DNA of 52,385 nucleotides, taken from positions 1-52,385 of the forward strand of contig JAGTRI010000008.1 in NCBI GenBank assembly GCA_018397065.1. Reading direction: 5' to 3'. Both the position numbers and the translations under genes were made by a program. Shown piece after piece: positions 7,737 through 16,117 of the stretch. This stretch comes from Candidatus Bathyarchaeota archaeon. Lineage in GTDB: Archaea > Thermoproteota > Bathyarchaeia > Bathyarchaeales > DTEX01. The notes under the pieces were generated by a model. The model was not told the origin of the DNA. It saw nothing but the letters and a program-made list of their open reading frames with translations, and did not search any database. Position 1 is the first letter of the stretch, and each line of letters starts with the position of its first letter.

Positions 7737-10064
7737 TTGAAATTTTCAAGTGGTCGCTGGCTTATGCGACCAGGTGTTACACCATTTTTTCCCGTTCATG
7801 TGTACGATGTGAACGTTGAACCGGATGCTTTGACAATTTATGGTCCAACAAGAAGAGTATCACACCGCGGAGATACCATTGATCTTGCAATGTTAACTGT
7901 TCGTTTTTCATCGCCGATGCCTAATGTTATTCGAGTGCAGATTTACCACCATAAAGGAGGACGACCTAGAAAACCTGAATTCCAGATTAATATGCACTTA
8001 GGACATAATGTGGAGATTCATAATGATTCTCAAGCAGCAACATTGACAAGTGGTCGCCTAACAGTACGTGCCGAAAAGGATGGAAATTGGAATATTATAT
8101 TCAAAGATGATGACAAAATTATTACGAGTAGCGGTTGGCAAGCTATGGGCATAATGGATACAAATAATGGCCGGTTCATTCGTGAGCAATTAACGTTAGG
8201 CGTAGGAGAATGCGTATATGGTTTAGGTGAAAGATTTACTGCTTTTGTAAAAAATGGTCAGACTGTAGATATTTGGAACGAGGATGGTGGCACAAGTAGC
8301 GAACAATCATACAAAAACGTTCCTTTTTATTTGACCAACAGAGGATACGGCGTATTTGTTAACCATCCAGAGAAAGTTTCCTTCGAGGTTGCATCTGAGA
8401 ACGTTGAACGCGTGCAATTTAGCGTTCCAGGAGAATATCTAGAATATTTCTTAATTTATGGTCCATCACCTAAGGAAGTTCTAACTCGTTACACAGCGCT
8501 TACCGGTAGACCAGCACTGCCGCCAGTGTGGTCTTTTGGCCTTTGGCTGAGCACATCTTTCACGACTTCCTATGATGAAGAAACTGTCACAAGCTTTATT
8601 CAAGGCATGGCTAACCGCGACTTACCGTTGCATGTGTTTCATTTCGACTGTTTCTGGATGAAGGAATTTCATTGGTGTAATTTTGAGTGGGATGAACGTG
8701 TTTTTCCTAATCCACAAGAGATGCTTAAAAGGCTAAAGGCTCGAGGCTTACACATTTGTGTGTGGATAAACCCATATATTGCCCAACGTTCAGCGCTTTT
8801 CGACGAAGGTGCTAAAAATGGATATTTACTCAAGCGACCAAATGGAGATGTTTGGCAGTGGGACAGATGGCAAGCAGGAATGGGCATTGTGGATTTTACC
8901 AATCCTGACGCCTGCAAATGGTTTAGCGAAAAACTTCGTTCATTAATTGATATGGGCGTCGATTGCTTTAAAACCGATTTTGGAGAACGTATCCCAACAG
9001 ATGTAGTTTATTTTGATGGATCAGACCCTGAAAAAATGCACAATTATTACACATACCTTTACAACAAAACGGTTTTTGAAACTTTAGAAGACAAATTGGG
9101 AAAAGGAGAAGCAATAGTATTTGCGCGTTCCGCAACCGTTGGATGCCAAAAATTCCCAGTCCATTGGGGCGGTGACTGTACAGCAACATTTGAGTCTATG
9201 GCTGAAAGCTTGCGAGGAGGACTTTCGTTATGCCTTTCAGGTTTTGGGTTTTGGAGTCACGACATTGGTGGATTTGAGCAAACTGCTTCAGCGGATGTGT
9301 ACAAGCGCTGGTGTGCCTTTGGACTGTTATCTTCGCATAGTCGACTGCATGGTAGCAGCTCGTACCGTGTACCTTGGCTCTTTGACGAAGAAGCGGTTGA
9401 TGTACTACGCTTTTTTACTAAGCTCAAATGTCGACTGATGCCTTATTTGTATGGCATAGCCTGCGAAGTTCATGAAAAAGGAGTTCCAATGATGCGGGCC
9501 ATGATGCTTGAATTCCCAGATGACCCTGCATGTGATTACCTTGACCGTCAATATATGCTGGGTGATTCTCTTCTAGTAGCGCCAATTTTCTCATCTGATG
9601 GAACGGTTGACTATTATTTGCCAGAAGGACATTGGACAAACTTCATAACAAATAAAGTAATAGATGGTGGACGTTGGATTCATGAGAAGCATGACTATTT
9701 GAGCCTGCCATTGATGGTTCGACCGAACACAATTATTCCAGTTGGAAGGAATGAAATGCGACCTGACTATGAATACAGCGATGGTGTAGTTTTTCACGTC
9801 TTTGAATTGAACGATAATACAATAGCTTCAAGGCATGTGCCGACGGTGAAGGGCGACATTGCTATGACAGTTAAGGTTAACCGTAAAGAAGAAGACATTC
9901 ATGTGCAAGTTGAAGGCGCCACTAAACCTTGGTCAGTCCTTTTAAGAAGAGTAGGTTCTATTCTATCAATCAAGGGAGGTACTACTAGGGCAGATGCATT
10001 AGGAACACTGTTAATTCCAAAGAAGGGTGTAAATCGACTCAACATCCGTTTGCCAAAAAAATAA
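7737..10064 (+). CDS. xylS: GH31 alpha-xylosidase (YicI/XylS type)
   Basis: This enzyme releases alpha-linked xylose from the non-reducing end of xyloglucan-type oligosaccharides or isoprimeverose. I choose TTG 7737 because a GGAGG sits 7 bases before it, and the product then begins KFSSGRWLMRPG, as YicI-type enzymes do. With this start the nucleophile Asp in CFKTDFGERIP is residue 414 and the acid/base Asp in HWGGDC is residue 480, within two of Asp416 and Asp482 of E. coli YicI. ATG 7689 or 7716 would add an unsupported extension. The 775-aa length is normal: N-terminal beta-sandwich, TIM barrel, C-terminal beta domains. There is no signal peptide, so it acts in the cytoplasm on imported oligosaccharides. 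It is monocistronic and flanked by two surface-protein paralogues. A general alpha-glucosidase is less likely given the close YicI match. Confidence 0.92.
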   Translation: MKFSSGRWLMRPGVTPFFPVHVYDVNVEPDALTIYGPTRRVSHRGDTIDLAMLTVRFSSPMPNVIRVQIYHHKGGRPRKPEFQINMHLGHNVEIHNDSQAATLTSGRLTVRAEKDGNWNIIFKDDDKIITSSGWQAMGIMDTNNGRFIREQLTLGVGECVYGLGERFTAFVKNGQTVDIWNEDGGTSSEQSYKNVPFYLTNRGYGVFVNHPEKVSFEVASENVERVQFSVPGEYLEYFLIYGPSPKEVLTRYTALTGRPALPPVWSFGLWLSTSFTTSYDEETVTSFIQGMANRDLPLHVFHFDCFWMKEFHWCNFEWDERVFPNPQEMLKRLKARGLHICVWINPYIAQRSALFDEGAKNGYLLKRPNGDVWQWDRWQAGMGIVDFTNPDACKWFSEKLRSLIDMGVDCFKTDFGERIPTDVVYFDGSDPEKMHNYYTYLYNKTVFETLEDKLGKGEAIVFARSATVGCQKFPVHWGGDCTATFESMAESLRGGLSLCLSGFGFWSHDIGGFEQTASADVYKRWCAFGLLSSHSRLHGSSSYRVPWLFDEEAVDVLRFFTKLKCRLMPYLYGIACEVHEKGVPMMRAMMLEFPDDPACDYLDRQYMLGDSLLVAPIFSSDGTVDYYLPEGHWTNFITNKVIDGGRWIHEKHDYLSLPLMVRPNTIIPVGRNEMRPDYEYSDGVVFHVFELNDNTIASRHVPTVKGDIAMTVKVNRKEEDIHVQVEGATKPWSVLLRRVGSILSIKGGTTRADALGTLLIPKKGVNRLNIRLPKK

Positions 10065-10558
10065 CAACAACTTTTTCATTCGATTTAACTCTACTTTTCC
10101 AAGTTCCAGCTACATTTTATGGCTTTCCACTTACAAGCCAACACACATGGCGTTTATTACTTTCGGGTTTGCAAGACGAACAAGTATATTTAAAATTATT
10201 GCTATGCTTTTCGTTCACCATTGCTAAGGAGTTGTCTTCAAGATGGATCGTCAAAGTAATCAATTTTAAGGCTCTCTATGAAAACATTTCACGATTTACC
10301 GCATCAATTATATTTTTTAGTATCAACAATGATAAAGCATTCACTTGAACCATCTTTGTATCCGTAATAGGTGATCATATAAACCATCCCTTACATTCTT
10401 AGACCGCTCGCGATTTTTCGTATAATATCGTTGCGAAATGGGCAGCTTCTATAGATCTCGTGACATAAGTTCGCATCCACTTTTCTTCAATTTGCCATAA
10501 GAAGACGTTTAGTACCTACTATGTTTTCTATCCTAGTTACGATGTCGATGCTTTTGCG
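10065..10558. other. Spacer after alpha-xylosidase, no gene seen
   Basis: About 500 bases with no convincing frame on either strand. The distal part (from about 10500) loosely resembles the region upstream of the first surface-protein copy, suggesting that the duplicated unit included several hundred bases of 5' flank. Confidence 0.4.
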
Positions 10559-10646
10559 TTGAACAATATAAGAATTTTTTATTATTTTTTCATAAGTTTT
10601 TATTAATAGATTAGGTAAGTTTATAAAGGTGTGGAACAGCTGTTGC
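10559..10646 (+). promoter_or_regulatory. Duplicated promoter of the second surface protein
   Basis: TTGAACAATATAAGAATTTT (10559) matches the element before the first copy. ATTAGGTAAGTTTATAAA at 10610-10627 is identical to 6575-6592 and includes TATA box TTTATAAA at 10620-10627. ATG 10647 lies 19 bases further on. Confidence 0.7.
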
Positions 10647-11300
10647 ATGTTGGTTCATATGACTGAGAATAAAGAAAAAGGAAAAACGTTAGTGATAGTT
10701 ATTGGAGTTCTAGTTGTTGCGCTTATTGGCTCAAATTTTGTCACTTATATGAATATGCAAGGACAGATAAGCACGCTTACTGCTGAAAAAGCAAACCTTC
10801 AACAACAAATAACAGCATTGAATACCCAATATCAGAATTATGTGTCAACGCACGCACACAGCAACAGTGAGTATGATGATCTGCAGGATGATCTTAACTT
10901 CTATTACGACTTATATCTTCAATGGCGGGATTATGCTTACGATCTAGAGGATGAGGTAAACTTTTGGAATGACATCGCTAATTTGAATTTCAACCAAGTC
11001 CTTATTGACCACCAGACTGTAATTGTGTCTTATGGGTATACTTATTGGCACTGGTACGATATTCAAATCTACTATGCTAGCTATATCACGGTCACACTTC
11101 ACTCTACGAGCGTGTCAGGGACATACATTCGGGTAATCTGGAGTGCCTATGGAGTCAACTTTGATCAGACAGTATATCTTAATGCGGGACAATCAGCCTC
11201 ATTCCCTCTACTGCCATGCAGCAACCTTGATATCAGAGTCGGAAACTACTACGACATCGCTCCAGCAACATACACAGTTTCAACTGTACTATACTACTAA
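10647..11300 (+). CDS. Membrane-anchored coiled-coil surface protein (intact paralogue)
   Basis: This is the full-length paralogue of the 6612 gene. After MLVHMTENKEKGKTLVIVIG it has one membrane helix (ending near GSNFVTYM), a Gln/Asn-rich coiled coil (LTAEKANLQQQITALNTQYQ), a Tyr/Asp-rich segment, and a beta-rich C-terminal domain of about 100 residues ending PATYTVSTVLYY. No enzymatic motif is visible. The topology should be N-in with the bulk outside, as for a surface stalk or adhesin-like protein. ATG 10647 is 19 bases after the TATA box; ATG 10659 matches the MTEN start of the first copy exactly; GTG 10629 overlaps the promoter and is unlikely. The two paralogues are nearly identical over the first 25 codons and diverge in the coiled coil. 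Confidence 0.8.
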   Translation: MLVHMTENKEKGKTLVIVIGVLVVALIGSNFVTYMNMQGQISTLTAEKANLQQQITALNTQYQNYVSTHAHSNSEYDDLQDDLNFYYDLYLQWRDYAYDLEDEVNFWNDIANLNFNQVLIDHQTVIVSYGYTYWHWYDIQIYYASYITVTLHSTSVSGTYIRVIWSAYGVNFDQTVYLNAGQSASFPLLPCSNLDIRVGNYYDIAPATYTVSTVLYY

Positions 11301-11330
11301 AGAGAACTTACAAGTTCAATTATCTACTCT

Positions 11331-11339
11331 CCTTTTTTA
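11331..11339 (+). terminator. T-rich terminator after the surface protein
   Basis: CCTTTTTTA lies about 30 bases after the stop of the intact paralogue, the same arrangement as after the first copy. Confidence 0.45.
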
Positions 11340-11401
11340 TTTTTGTAATCACTAAACGAACGAAGTTTTAGTCATCATTATGTTTTATAAATAAAATCTG
11401 G

Positions 11402-12265
11402 TCAGCGATTACATTTATTAGACTTATTAACTAGGAAAACTCCCAAGAGCACAAGCATAGATCCGAGCAATGATTCAGCACTTATATTTTCTTTCAAGAA
11501 AACCCAGCCTGAAAACATAGCAATTAGCGGAATTAGAAAACTAGAGCTCGAGACGACTGTAACGTCTTCTCTGCTAAGAAGATATAACCATATCGTCCAT
11601 CCTATAGTGGCACTTCCAATAGATGTGTAAAGAACCATCCAAAGGTACATTGGTTCTTGCGGGAAAAAGTGTCTTCCTAAAAATAAGTTGAGTGCTCCTA
11701 AAGGGATTATGCCAAATGCCCATTGAAAAAAGTTTGTAACGAAAGAATCAACGTAACTTAAAAATCGCTTGTAATAGACTACTGTTACGGCCCAAAGGAA
11801 TGCGCCAAGAATTAAAAGCAACGGAGAAATCAAAGTTATTAAGTGGATTTTTCCGAGAAAAAGAAGAATTACCCCTATAAACCCTAGTATTGTTCCTATG
11901 AGTTTAATGAAGTTTATCTTTTCACCTAGAAACGGTACAGCTAGACAAGATACAAAAAGAGGCTGAGTGTATGTAAGTACTGCCCCAATGCCTGAGCTTT
12001 CTCCCTCTAGACCAGTGTTTGTAACCATAACTCCGAAGGTATTTATCGCACAAAGCAGTAAAAGTCTCTTCAAGGTCTTTGTATCGCCTTGAACCCTTTT
12101 TCGTATCGCTAGAAAAACCGGCGACATAGTAATTGTGGAAAAAATAAACCTGTGCAACATAAAAACAGGTGAAGGAACATAACTTAAGGCTATTTTGGTT
12201 GCAGACCACCCTGTCCCCCACAGTATGGCAAGCAATAGAAAGAGTAGAAGATTTATAGATTTCAT
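11402..12265 (-). CDS. EamA/DMT-family membrane transporter
   Basis: The product is a ten-helix permease with two EamA repeats. The first repeat begins with INLLLFLLLAILWGTGWSATK and the second has LLLILGAFLWAVTVVYYKRF; WGTGW and GAFLWA are usual EamA signatures. Such drug/metabolite transporters move amino acids, sugars or other small metabolites, often as exporters. The substrate is not predictable. The start ATG at 12263-12265 gives MKSINLL and a 287-aa protein, normal for the family. The frame is open for 72 more codons upstream, but that part is hydrophilic, not conserved in type, and runs into the divergent hsp20 promoter. It is divergent from hsp20 and is probably a single-gene unit. 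Confidence 0.85.
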   Translation of the reverse strand: MKSINLLLFLLLAILWGTGWSATKIALSYVPSPVFMLHRFIFSTITMSPVFLAIRKRVQGDTKTLKRLLLLCAINTFGVMVTNTGLEGESSGIGAVLTYTQPLFVSCLAVPFLGEKINFIKLIGTILGFIGVILLFLGKIHLITLISPLLLILGAFLWAVTVVYYKRFLSYVDSFVTNFFQWAFGIIPLGALNLFLGRHFFPQEPMYLWMVLYTSIGSATIGWTIWLYLLSREDVTVVSSSSFLIPLIAMFSGWVFLKENISAESLLGSMLVLLGVFLVNKSNKCNR

Positions 12266-12341
12266 GTTTTTCGCCGTTTGTTTTACAGTGATATGTGACG
12301 TTATAGAAAGGGTTTGTATATTAGGTTGTTCCTTCCCATTT

Positions 12342-12381
12342 ATTACCTTTGAGTAATATTTATATATTACCATTTGGTAAT
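12342..12381 (+). promoter_or_regulatory. hsp20 promoter: TATA box between two ATTACC/GGTAAT palindromes
   Basis: A perfect TATA box TTTATATA lies at 12359-12366. A palindrome with arms ATTACCA/TGGTAAT and spacer TT spans 12366-12381. A weaker copy, ATTAC...GTAAT, spans 12342-12357. Their centres are 24 bases apart, about two helical turns. A repressor on these sites would mask the TATA box and initiation region. The position before a heat-shock gene suggests a heat-shock regulator, in the way Phr acts in Pyrococcus; the identity of the regulator is inference. Confidence 0.6.
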
Positions 12382-12426
12382 TATTTCTTTGTAAACAAAA
12401 AAATAACCATGACGGAGGTGAGTTGC

Positions 12427-13029
12427 ATGCCAGACGAATACTGGGATGATTGGTTTGAAGGAAGGAGAAGGTGGTGGCCATTCTTTAGAGGAGGATTTTT
12501 CGACATGGATAGAATGATTCGCGAAATGGAAGAATTCATGGAGAGGCAATTCGAGGAACTCTCAAGAATAACGCCCAAAGATCTAGTCAGAGAAAGAACA
12601 ATGCCTGATGGTTCTAAAGTACGAGAATTTGGTCCATTTGTCTACGGATACAGCATGAAGATCGGGCCAGATGGAAAACCTGAAGTACGAGAATTCGGCA
12701 ACTTCAAACCTGAAGCTAGGTTTGGTCGGCCTCACATGAGCATCAGCGAGGAACGTGAACCACTTGTTGATATAACAGAAACGGACAACGAAATCCATGT
12801 TATAGCGGAGCTGCCAGGTGTCGAGAAGGAAGATATTAAAATGCATGGAACAGAAACTTCGTTGTCGATCGATGTCGACACAGCTGAACGTAAGTACCAC
12901 AAAATCGTTGATCTTCCAGCAAAAGTCGACGTTAAGAAGGCAAAAGCCTCATACAAAAACGGCGTTCTAGAAGTGAGATTACAAAAGAAGACAGAGAAGG
13001 AACCAAAAGGTGAACCAATATTACTCTAA
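12427..13029 (+). CDS. hsp20: Small heat shock protein Hsp20/alpha-crystallin
   Basis: ATP-independent holdase chaperone of the cytoplasm. ATG 12427 is preceded 6 bases upstream by a strong GGAGGTG (12414-12420), which fixes the start; earlier in-frame starts lie inside or next to the promoter. The protein is 200 aa. It has an N-terminal region rich in Trp, Arg and Phe (RRRWWPFFRGGFFDMDRM), a middle Gly/Pro segment with two VREFG motifs, and an alpha-crystallin domain from PLVDITETDNEIHVIAELPG to the signature GVLEVRLQKK. The middle segment is typical of a longer archaeal Hsp20 type. It is probably monocistronic, with a T-rich tract about 15 bases after the stop, and its promoter is flanked by palindromes. 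Confidence 0.93.
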   Translation: MPDEYWDDWFEGRRRWWPFFRGGFFDMDRMIREMEEFMERQFEELSRITPKDLVRERTMPDGSKVREFGPFVYGYSMKIGPDGKPEVREFGNFKPEARFGRPHMSISEEREPLVDITETDNEIHVIAELPGVEKEDIKMHGTETSLSIDVDTAERKYHKIVDLPAKVDVKKAKASYKNGVLEVRLQKKTEKEPKGEPILL

Positions 13030-13043
13030 CCCCTCTTCTCCCT

Positions 13044-13054
13044 CCTTTTTAATA
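13044..13054 (+). terminator. T-rich terminator of hsp20
   Basis: CCTCCTTTTTAATA follows the hsp20 stop by about 15 bases; an oligo-T archaeal terminator is likely. Confidence 0.4.
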
Positions 13055-13106
13055 AAAGAACAAAAAATGTATAGTATTTTTAAACATTGACAGGTTGGTA
13101 GACGTA

Positions 13107-14411
13107 TCAGTCAACTTTAAAAATGTATCTGAAATTGTCAGGTACAACGATGGTTTGTGCATCTTCGCCTTGTTTAATATAGGCCTTTCTTAAAGCTTCT
13201 TCGAGGTTCACAGCGTGATCTACACCGTATTTTCTTAGTTTTTCAGGTGAAACAACATGTGAAACTATTATAACGTGCCTTTTTTCAATTGTCAACTTCA
13301 TACCATAGGGTACATTCATATTTCGGACCGGATCGAACTCTCGTTTTTGAGCCTTCCAAACGATTTCACTTGCTGTTAGCTGCATTAGTTCTTCCGAAGG
13401 GAACGACTTATACCAGTTTTTTTCTAAAGCAGGAATTTCTTCTTTACCCCAACCTTTTGTGCAAGGGGCTACAACAATGATTGTACCATTCTCGGTGGTA
13501 ATGTTATATCCTTTCATAGCTGTAATAATGGCCTCAGAGATATACTCTGTCTGCCCAGAACCTAAAACTACTATTTCAGCTCGTCTAGGCAACCTGTAGA
13601 CGAAACTTTTCTTGGAAATTTCGAGACCTTTTTGCCATGCTTTATGCGGGTCACCAGCTACAACCCCACAAATTTGGCCGCTTCTATTCCAGACAACATT
13701 AAGAATGAAATCTAATCCAGCCATGTCACCTATTTCCTCAATATCTCGCCTAACTGGAGTGTCTTCTACACCCTCTGAAGTAACTTTGTCTCCAGCCATG
13801 ACCTTTGTATGAGTGAAATTAATGGTTTCCCAACCTGAAATGCCTGGCATAACGATTTTACAGCCTCCGCTCCATCCAGGGGAGAAATTAGGCCTTATAC
13901 CTCCAATACCGATTATGAAGTTTGCACGTTCTATAGCTTTATTTACCCAAACAGGTGTTCCACTTGATGTGAAGCCAAGAAAGACGAGGTCATCGAAAGC
14001 CTTAGGATTGTGGACAACAATTTCGAACCTGTCTGCAAGGTCTTTACCAATTTTTTCTTTTGCAAGCTCTATATTTGCAGGATGCTGACCTGTTGCATAA
14101 ACGAAGAAAACATTTCTTTCTTTAACACCAGCTGCAATAAGCTCCTCAATGATTAGTGGTGCTAACCTTTGTGCAGGCGTTGGTCTAGTATAATCATCAA
14201 CTAGAATGGCAACTTTTGAATGGAAGCTAACGCGTTTAGATATTGGCTTTGACCCAATTGTGTGTAAAAGGGCACTTCTAGCCTCAACTTCCAAATTATC
14301 AATAGGAGGAAGGTCTAGTTTATTATTAACTACTGCTAAAAGTTTATGACTTTCTATTTCCGCTTCAAATATCTGATCTTGATATGGAACAATTATTTTT
14401 CGATAACTCAT
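13107..14411 (-). CDS. LarA-family (nickel-pincer racemase) homologue
   Basis: LarA enzymes racemise or epimerise 2-hydroxyacids with a nickel-pincer nucleotide cofactor. Visible motifs are VDDYTRPTP (Asp72/73 and Arg76), ATGQHP (His110) and GWSGGCKIVMPGISG, with Lys185 as the cofactor attachment site, and His201. By spacing these equal the Lactobacillus LarA residues Asp72, Arg75, His108, Lys184 and His200. The position of the third histidine, His174, is Asn175 here (RPNFSPGWSGG). The family membership is clear, but the exact substrate is open and lactate should not be assumed. At 434 aa the length is normal. No larB, larC or larE cofactor-synthesis genes are nearby. It is a single gene. Confidence 0.85.
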   Translation of the reverse strand: MSYRKIIVPYQDQIFEAEIESHKLLAVVNNKLDLPPIDNLEVEARSALLHTIGSKPISKRVSFHSKVAILVDDYTRPTPAQRLAPLIIEELIAAGVKERNVFFVYATGQHPANIELAKEKIGKDLADRFEIVVHNPKAFDDLVFLGFTSSGTPVWVNKAIERANFIIGIGGIRPNFSPGWSGGCKIVMPGISGWETINFTHTKVMAGDKVTSEGVEDTPVRRDIEEIGDMAGLDFILNVVWNRSGQICGVVAGDPHKAWQKGLEISKKSFVYRLPRRAEIVVLGSGQTEYISEAIITAMKGYNITTENGTIIVVAPCTKGWGKEEIPALEKNWYKSFPSEELMQLTASEIVWKAQKREFDPVRNMNVPYGMKLTIEKRHVIIVSHVVSPEKLRKYGVDHAVNLEEALRKAYIKQGEDAQTIVVPDNFRYIFKVD

Positions 14412-15113
14412 ATATTAACACCAAAGTATTGACATTATATGCTTATCCATGTAATAACTCTTATTTGATGACAATAGTAACATCGACAAAAATTGCTAAT
14501 CTACAAGGCAACCTTCATTTTCATGTATGCAAAATAATTATTATTCATAATTGAAAATATTTATCAAATAAATCTCAATTTCAATTTTTACAATTACTAT
14601 TCAAAGGCAATTTCTTATTGTCAAAAAATACTGTCCTCGAATGGCAAATGCGAACTCAAAATCACTGAATTGTATATTAATTTGGAAGGTAGCTTCTCTA
14701 TCTTGATTCTGGGTTGGTTGGATGGCACGTATTTTATTAACGCGTTAAACCAAGGTAGAGAAGCTCCTTTTCCAGCGTCTCTTTGTCTGGAACTTTGCAG
14801 ATATACTTGTTATAGCGATTATTGGTTGGAAGTAATTTATTATAGGAGTAATTTAGACTATCATTGGCTGTGATTTTTATCACCATTATTTTTTAATTAA
14901 AAGCGTTATTTTTATTAAGATCTTTTTTTAACTGATTTATTCTTACTTAATTTTAATATATATGTTTTTTGTTTAATTACGCAATTTTTTTTAAAAATTT
15001 CATTTTTATTTTATTTTATAAGAAAAATTTATATGAAACTTGCATAATTTTAGTTCAATTAATGAATGATATTTTTAATAAAATATTTAAAATAATGAGG
15101 AAGTGTAAGAAAA
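14412..15113. other. 700-base AT-rich spacer with a long inverted repeat
   Basis: No convincing gene. The sequence is strongly AT-rich, especially 14880-15110, where several TATA-like stretches precede the 15114 operon. An inverted repeat at 14691-14765 is listed separately. The frame at 14670-14873 runs across the hairpin and looks accidental. Confidence 0.5.
14691..14765. repeat. Inverted repeat, 15-base arms, 45-base loop
   Basis: Left arm AGCTTCTCTATCTTG (14691-14705) pairs with right arm CAAGGTAGAGAAGCT (14751-14765) with one mismatch that can form a G-U pair in RNA. Flanking GGAAGG and CCTTTTCC could extend the stem. The loop contains GGTTGGTTGGATGG and a perfect palindrome TTAACGCGTTAA (14737-14748). 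It could be a structured RNA, a remnant of a small transposable element, or a regulatory hairpin. Confidence 0.6.
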
Positions 15114-15398
15114 ATGATTGTGAAATTGCAAGGAAAGGTTTTGAATGTAGAAAAAACGGGAGATATAATCAGAAAAGATGGTGAAAGATGGGAAAAGTGC
15201 ATATTTACTATTGAAATAACAAGATTTTCAAAACGCACTTCCGTAGAAGTTATACCTGAAAAATTTAAGGGTAAAAAAATTAAAATTATTCGATATTGCT
15301 GTTTTGATTGGCATTATAGAACTAACGTGTTAACAACACTTGGTGTGAATGAAACTGATATTGTTTTAAAGGATAAAGTGAACGGCATAGTCTATTAA
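15114..15398 (+). CDS. Small hypothetical protein upstream of corrinoid protein
   Basis: 94 aa, unrecognised. It is basic and beta-rich (MIVKLQGKVLNVEKTGDI, then RYCCFDWHYRTNVLTTLG), with two adjacent cysteines followed by FDWHY in a conserved-looking motif. The pattern of alternating hydrophobic and charged residues suggests a small beta-barrel, possibly OB-like, but this is a guess from composition. It lies 22 bases before the corrinoid-protein start on the same strand, so the two are probably cotranscribed, and it may be an accessory to corrinoid or methyl transfer. GAGG at about 15097 is a weak ribosome-binding candidate. Confidence 0.65.
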   Translation: MIVKLQGKVLNVEKTGDIIRKDGERWEKCIFTIEITRFSKRTSVEVIPEKFKGKKIKIIRYCCFDWHYRTNVLTTLGVNETDIVLKDKVNGIVY

Positions 15399-15420
15399 TA
15401 AACTAAAAAACGTGATAAAC

Positions 15421-16083
15421 ATGTTAAGTGAACATGAAATTCTAACTAATCTCAAAGACTCTATCGTAAATTTTGATATAGAAGGCATAAAAAAGGCAGC
15501 GGAAAAGGCTTTTCAGATAGGAATACCTGCTTATAAAGCAATAATTGACGGCATGGCGAAGGGCATGGAAATTGTTGGTCAAAAATACGAGAAGGGTGAG
15601 TACTTTCTCGCTGAACTCATTATGGCAAGTGAAACTATGAAGGAGGGCATGAACGTTCTTGAACCGCATATGAGAGCAGGCGATATTAAATCAACGGGGA
15701 AAGTCATAATCGGAACAGTTAAAGGTGACTTGCATGACATAGGAAAAAATGTTGTTGCAACACTTTTGAAGGCAGCAAACTTCGAAGTAATCGACCTTGG
15801 AGTAGATGTTTCAGCGGAAAAATTTATCGAGGCAATAAAACAAAATCAACCGGATATTGTTGCAATGTCAGCCCTTCTTACAATAACAATGATTGAAATG
15901 GAAAATACGGTTAAAGCACTTCAAAAAGCTAGGCTAAGGCAAAAAGTCAAAATAATAATTGGAGGTGCTCCAATAACGCCTGATTTTGCAAAGAAAATAG
16001 GTGCAGACGCAGCTGCAAAAGATGCTGTTGAAGGCGTTCGAATCTGCAACCAATTGATGAAAGAGAAGAGAATATTAATTTAG
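15421..16083 (+). CDS. Methyltransferase corrinoid (cobalamin-binding) protein, MtbC/MttC type
   Basis: Corrinoid shuttle protein that carries a methyl group between a substrate-specific methyltransferase and an acceptor methyltransferase. The N-terminal helical cap (residues about 1-90, ending near EGMNVLEPHM) is followed by a Rossmann B12 domain. That domain holds the cobalt-ligating DxHxxG motif GDLHDIGKNVV and the later SALLTITM and IIGGAPIT segments. At 220 aa it is the standard size for MtmC/MtbC/MttC-like proteins. ATG 15421 is preceded by GTGAT with 4-base spacing. It stops at TAG (16081-16083), with TAA one codon later, so readthrough would change it little. No dedicated mtmB, mtbB or mttB gene is visible. 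The URO-D-like proteins further on are candidate partners. Confidence 0.92.
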   Translation: MLSEHEILTNLKDSIVNFDIEGIKKAAEKAFQIGIPAYKAIIDGMAKGMEIVGQKYEKGEYFLAELIMASETMKEGMNVLEPHMRAGDIKSTGKVIIGTVKGDLHDIGKNVVATLLKAANFEVIDLGVDVSAEKFIEAIKQNQPDIVAMSALLTITMIEMENTVKALQKARLRQKVKIIIGGAPITPDFAKKIGADAAAKDAVEGVRICNQLMKEKRILI

Positions 16084-16117
16084 AATTAAGATACAAAAAT
16101 TAAAGAAGTGATATTAT

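Noticed and set aside
10629-10646. GTG start for the second surface protein
   Set aside because: It begins two bases after the TATA box, too close to be inside the transcript; ATG 10647 or 10659 fits.
14670-14873. 67-codon frame on the plus strand
   Set aside because: It runs across the long inverted repeat and has no start signal; the hairpin explains the sequence better.
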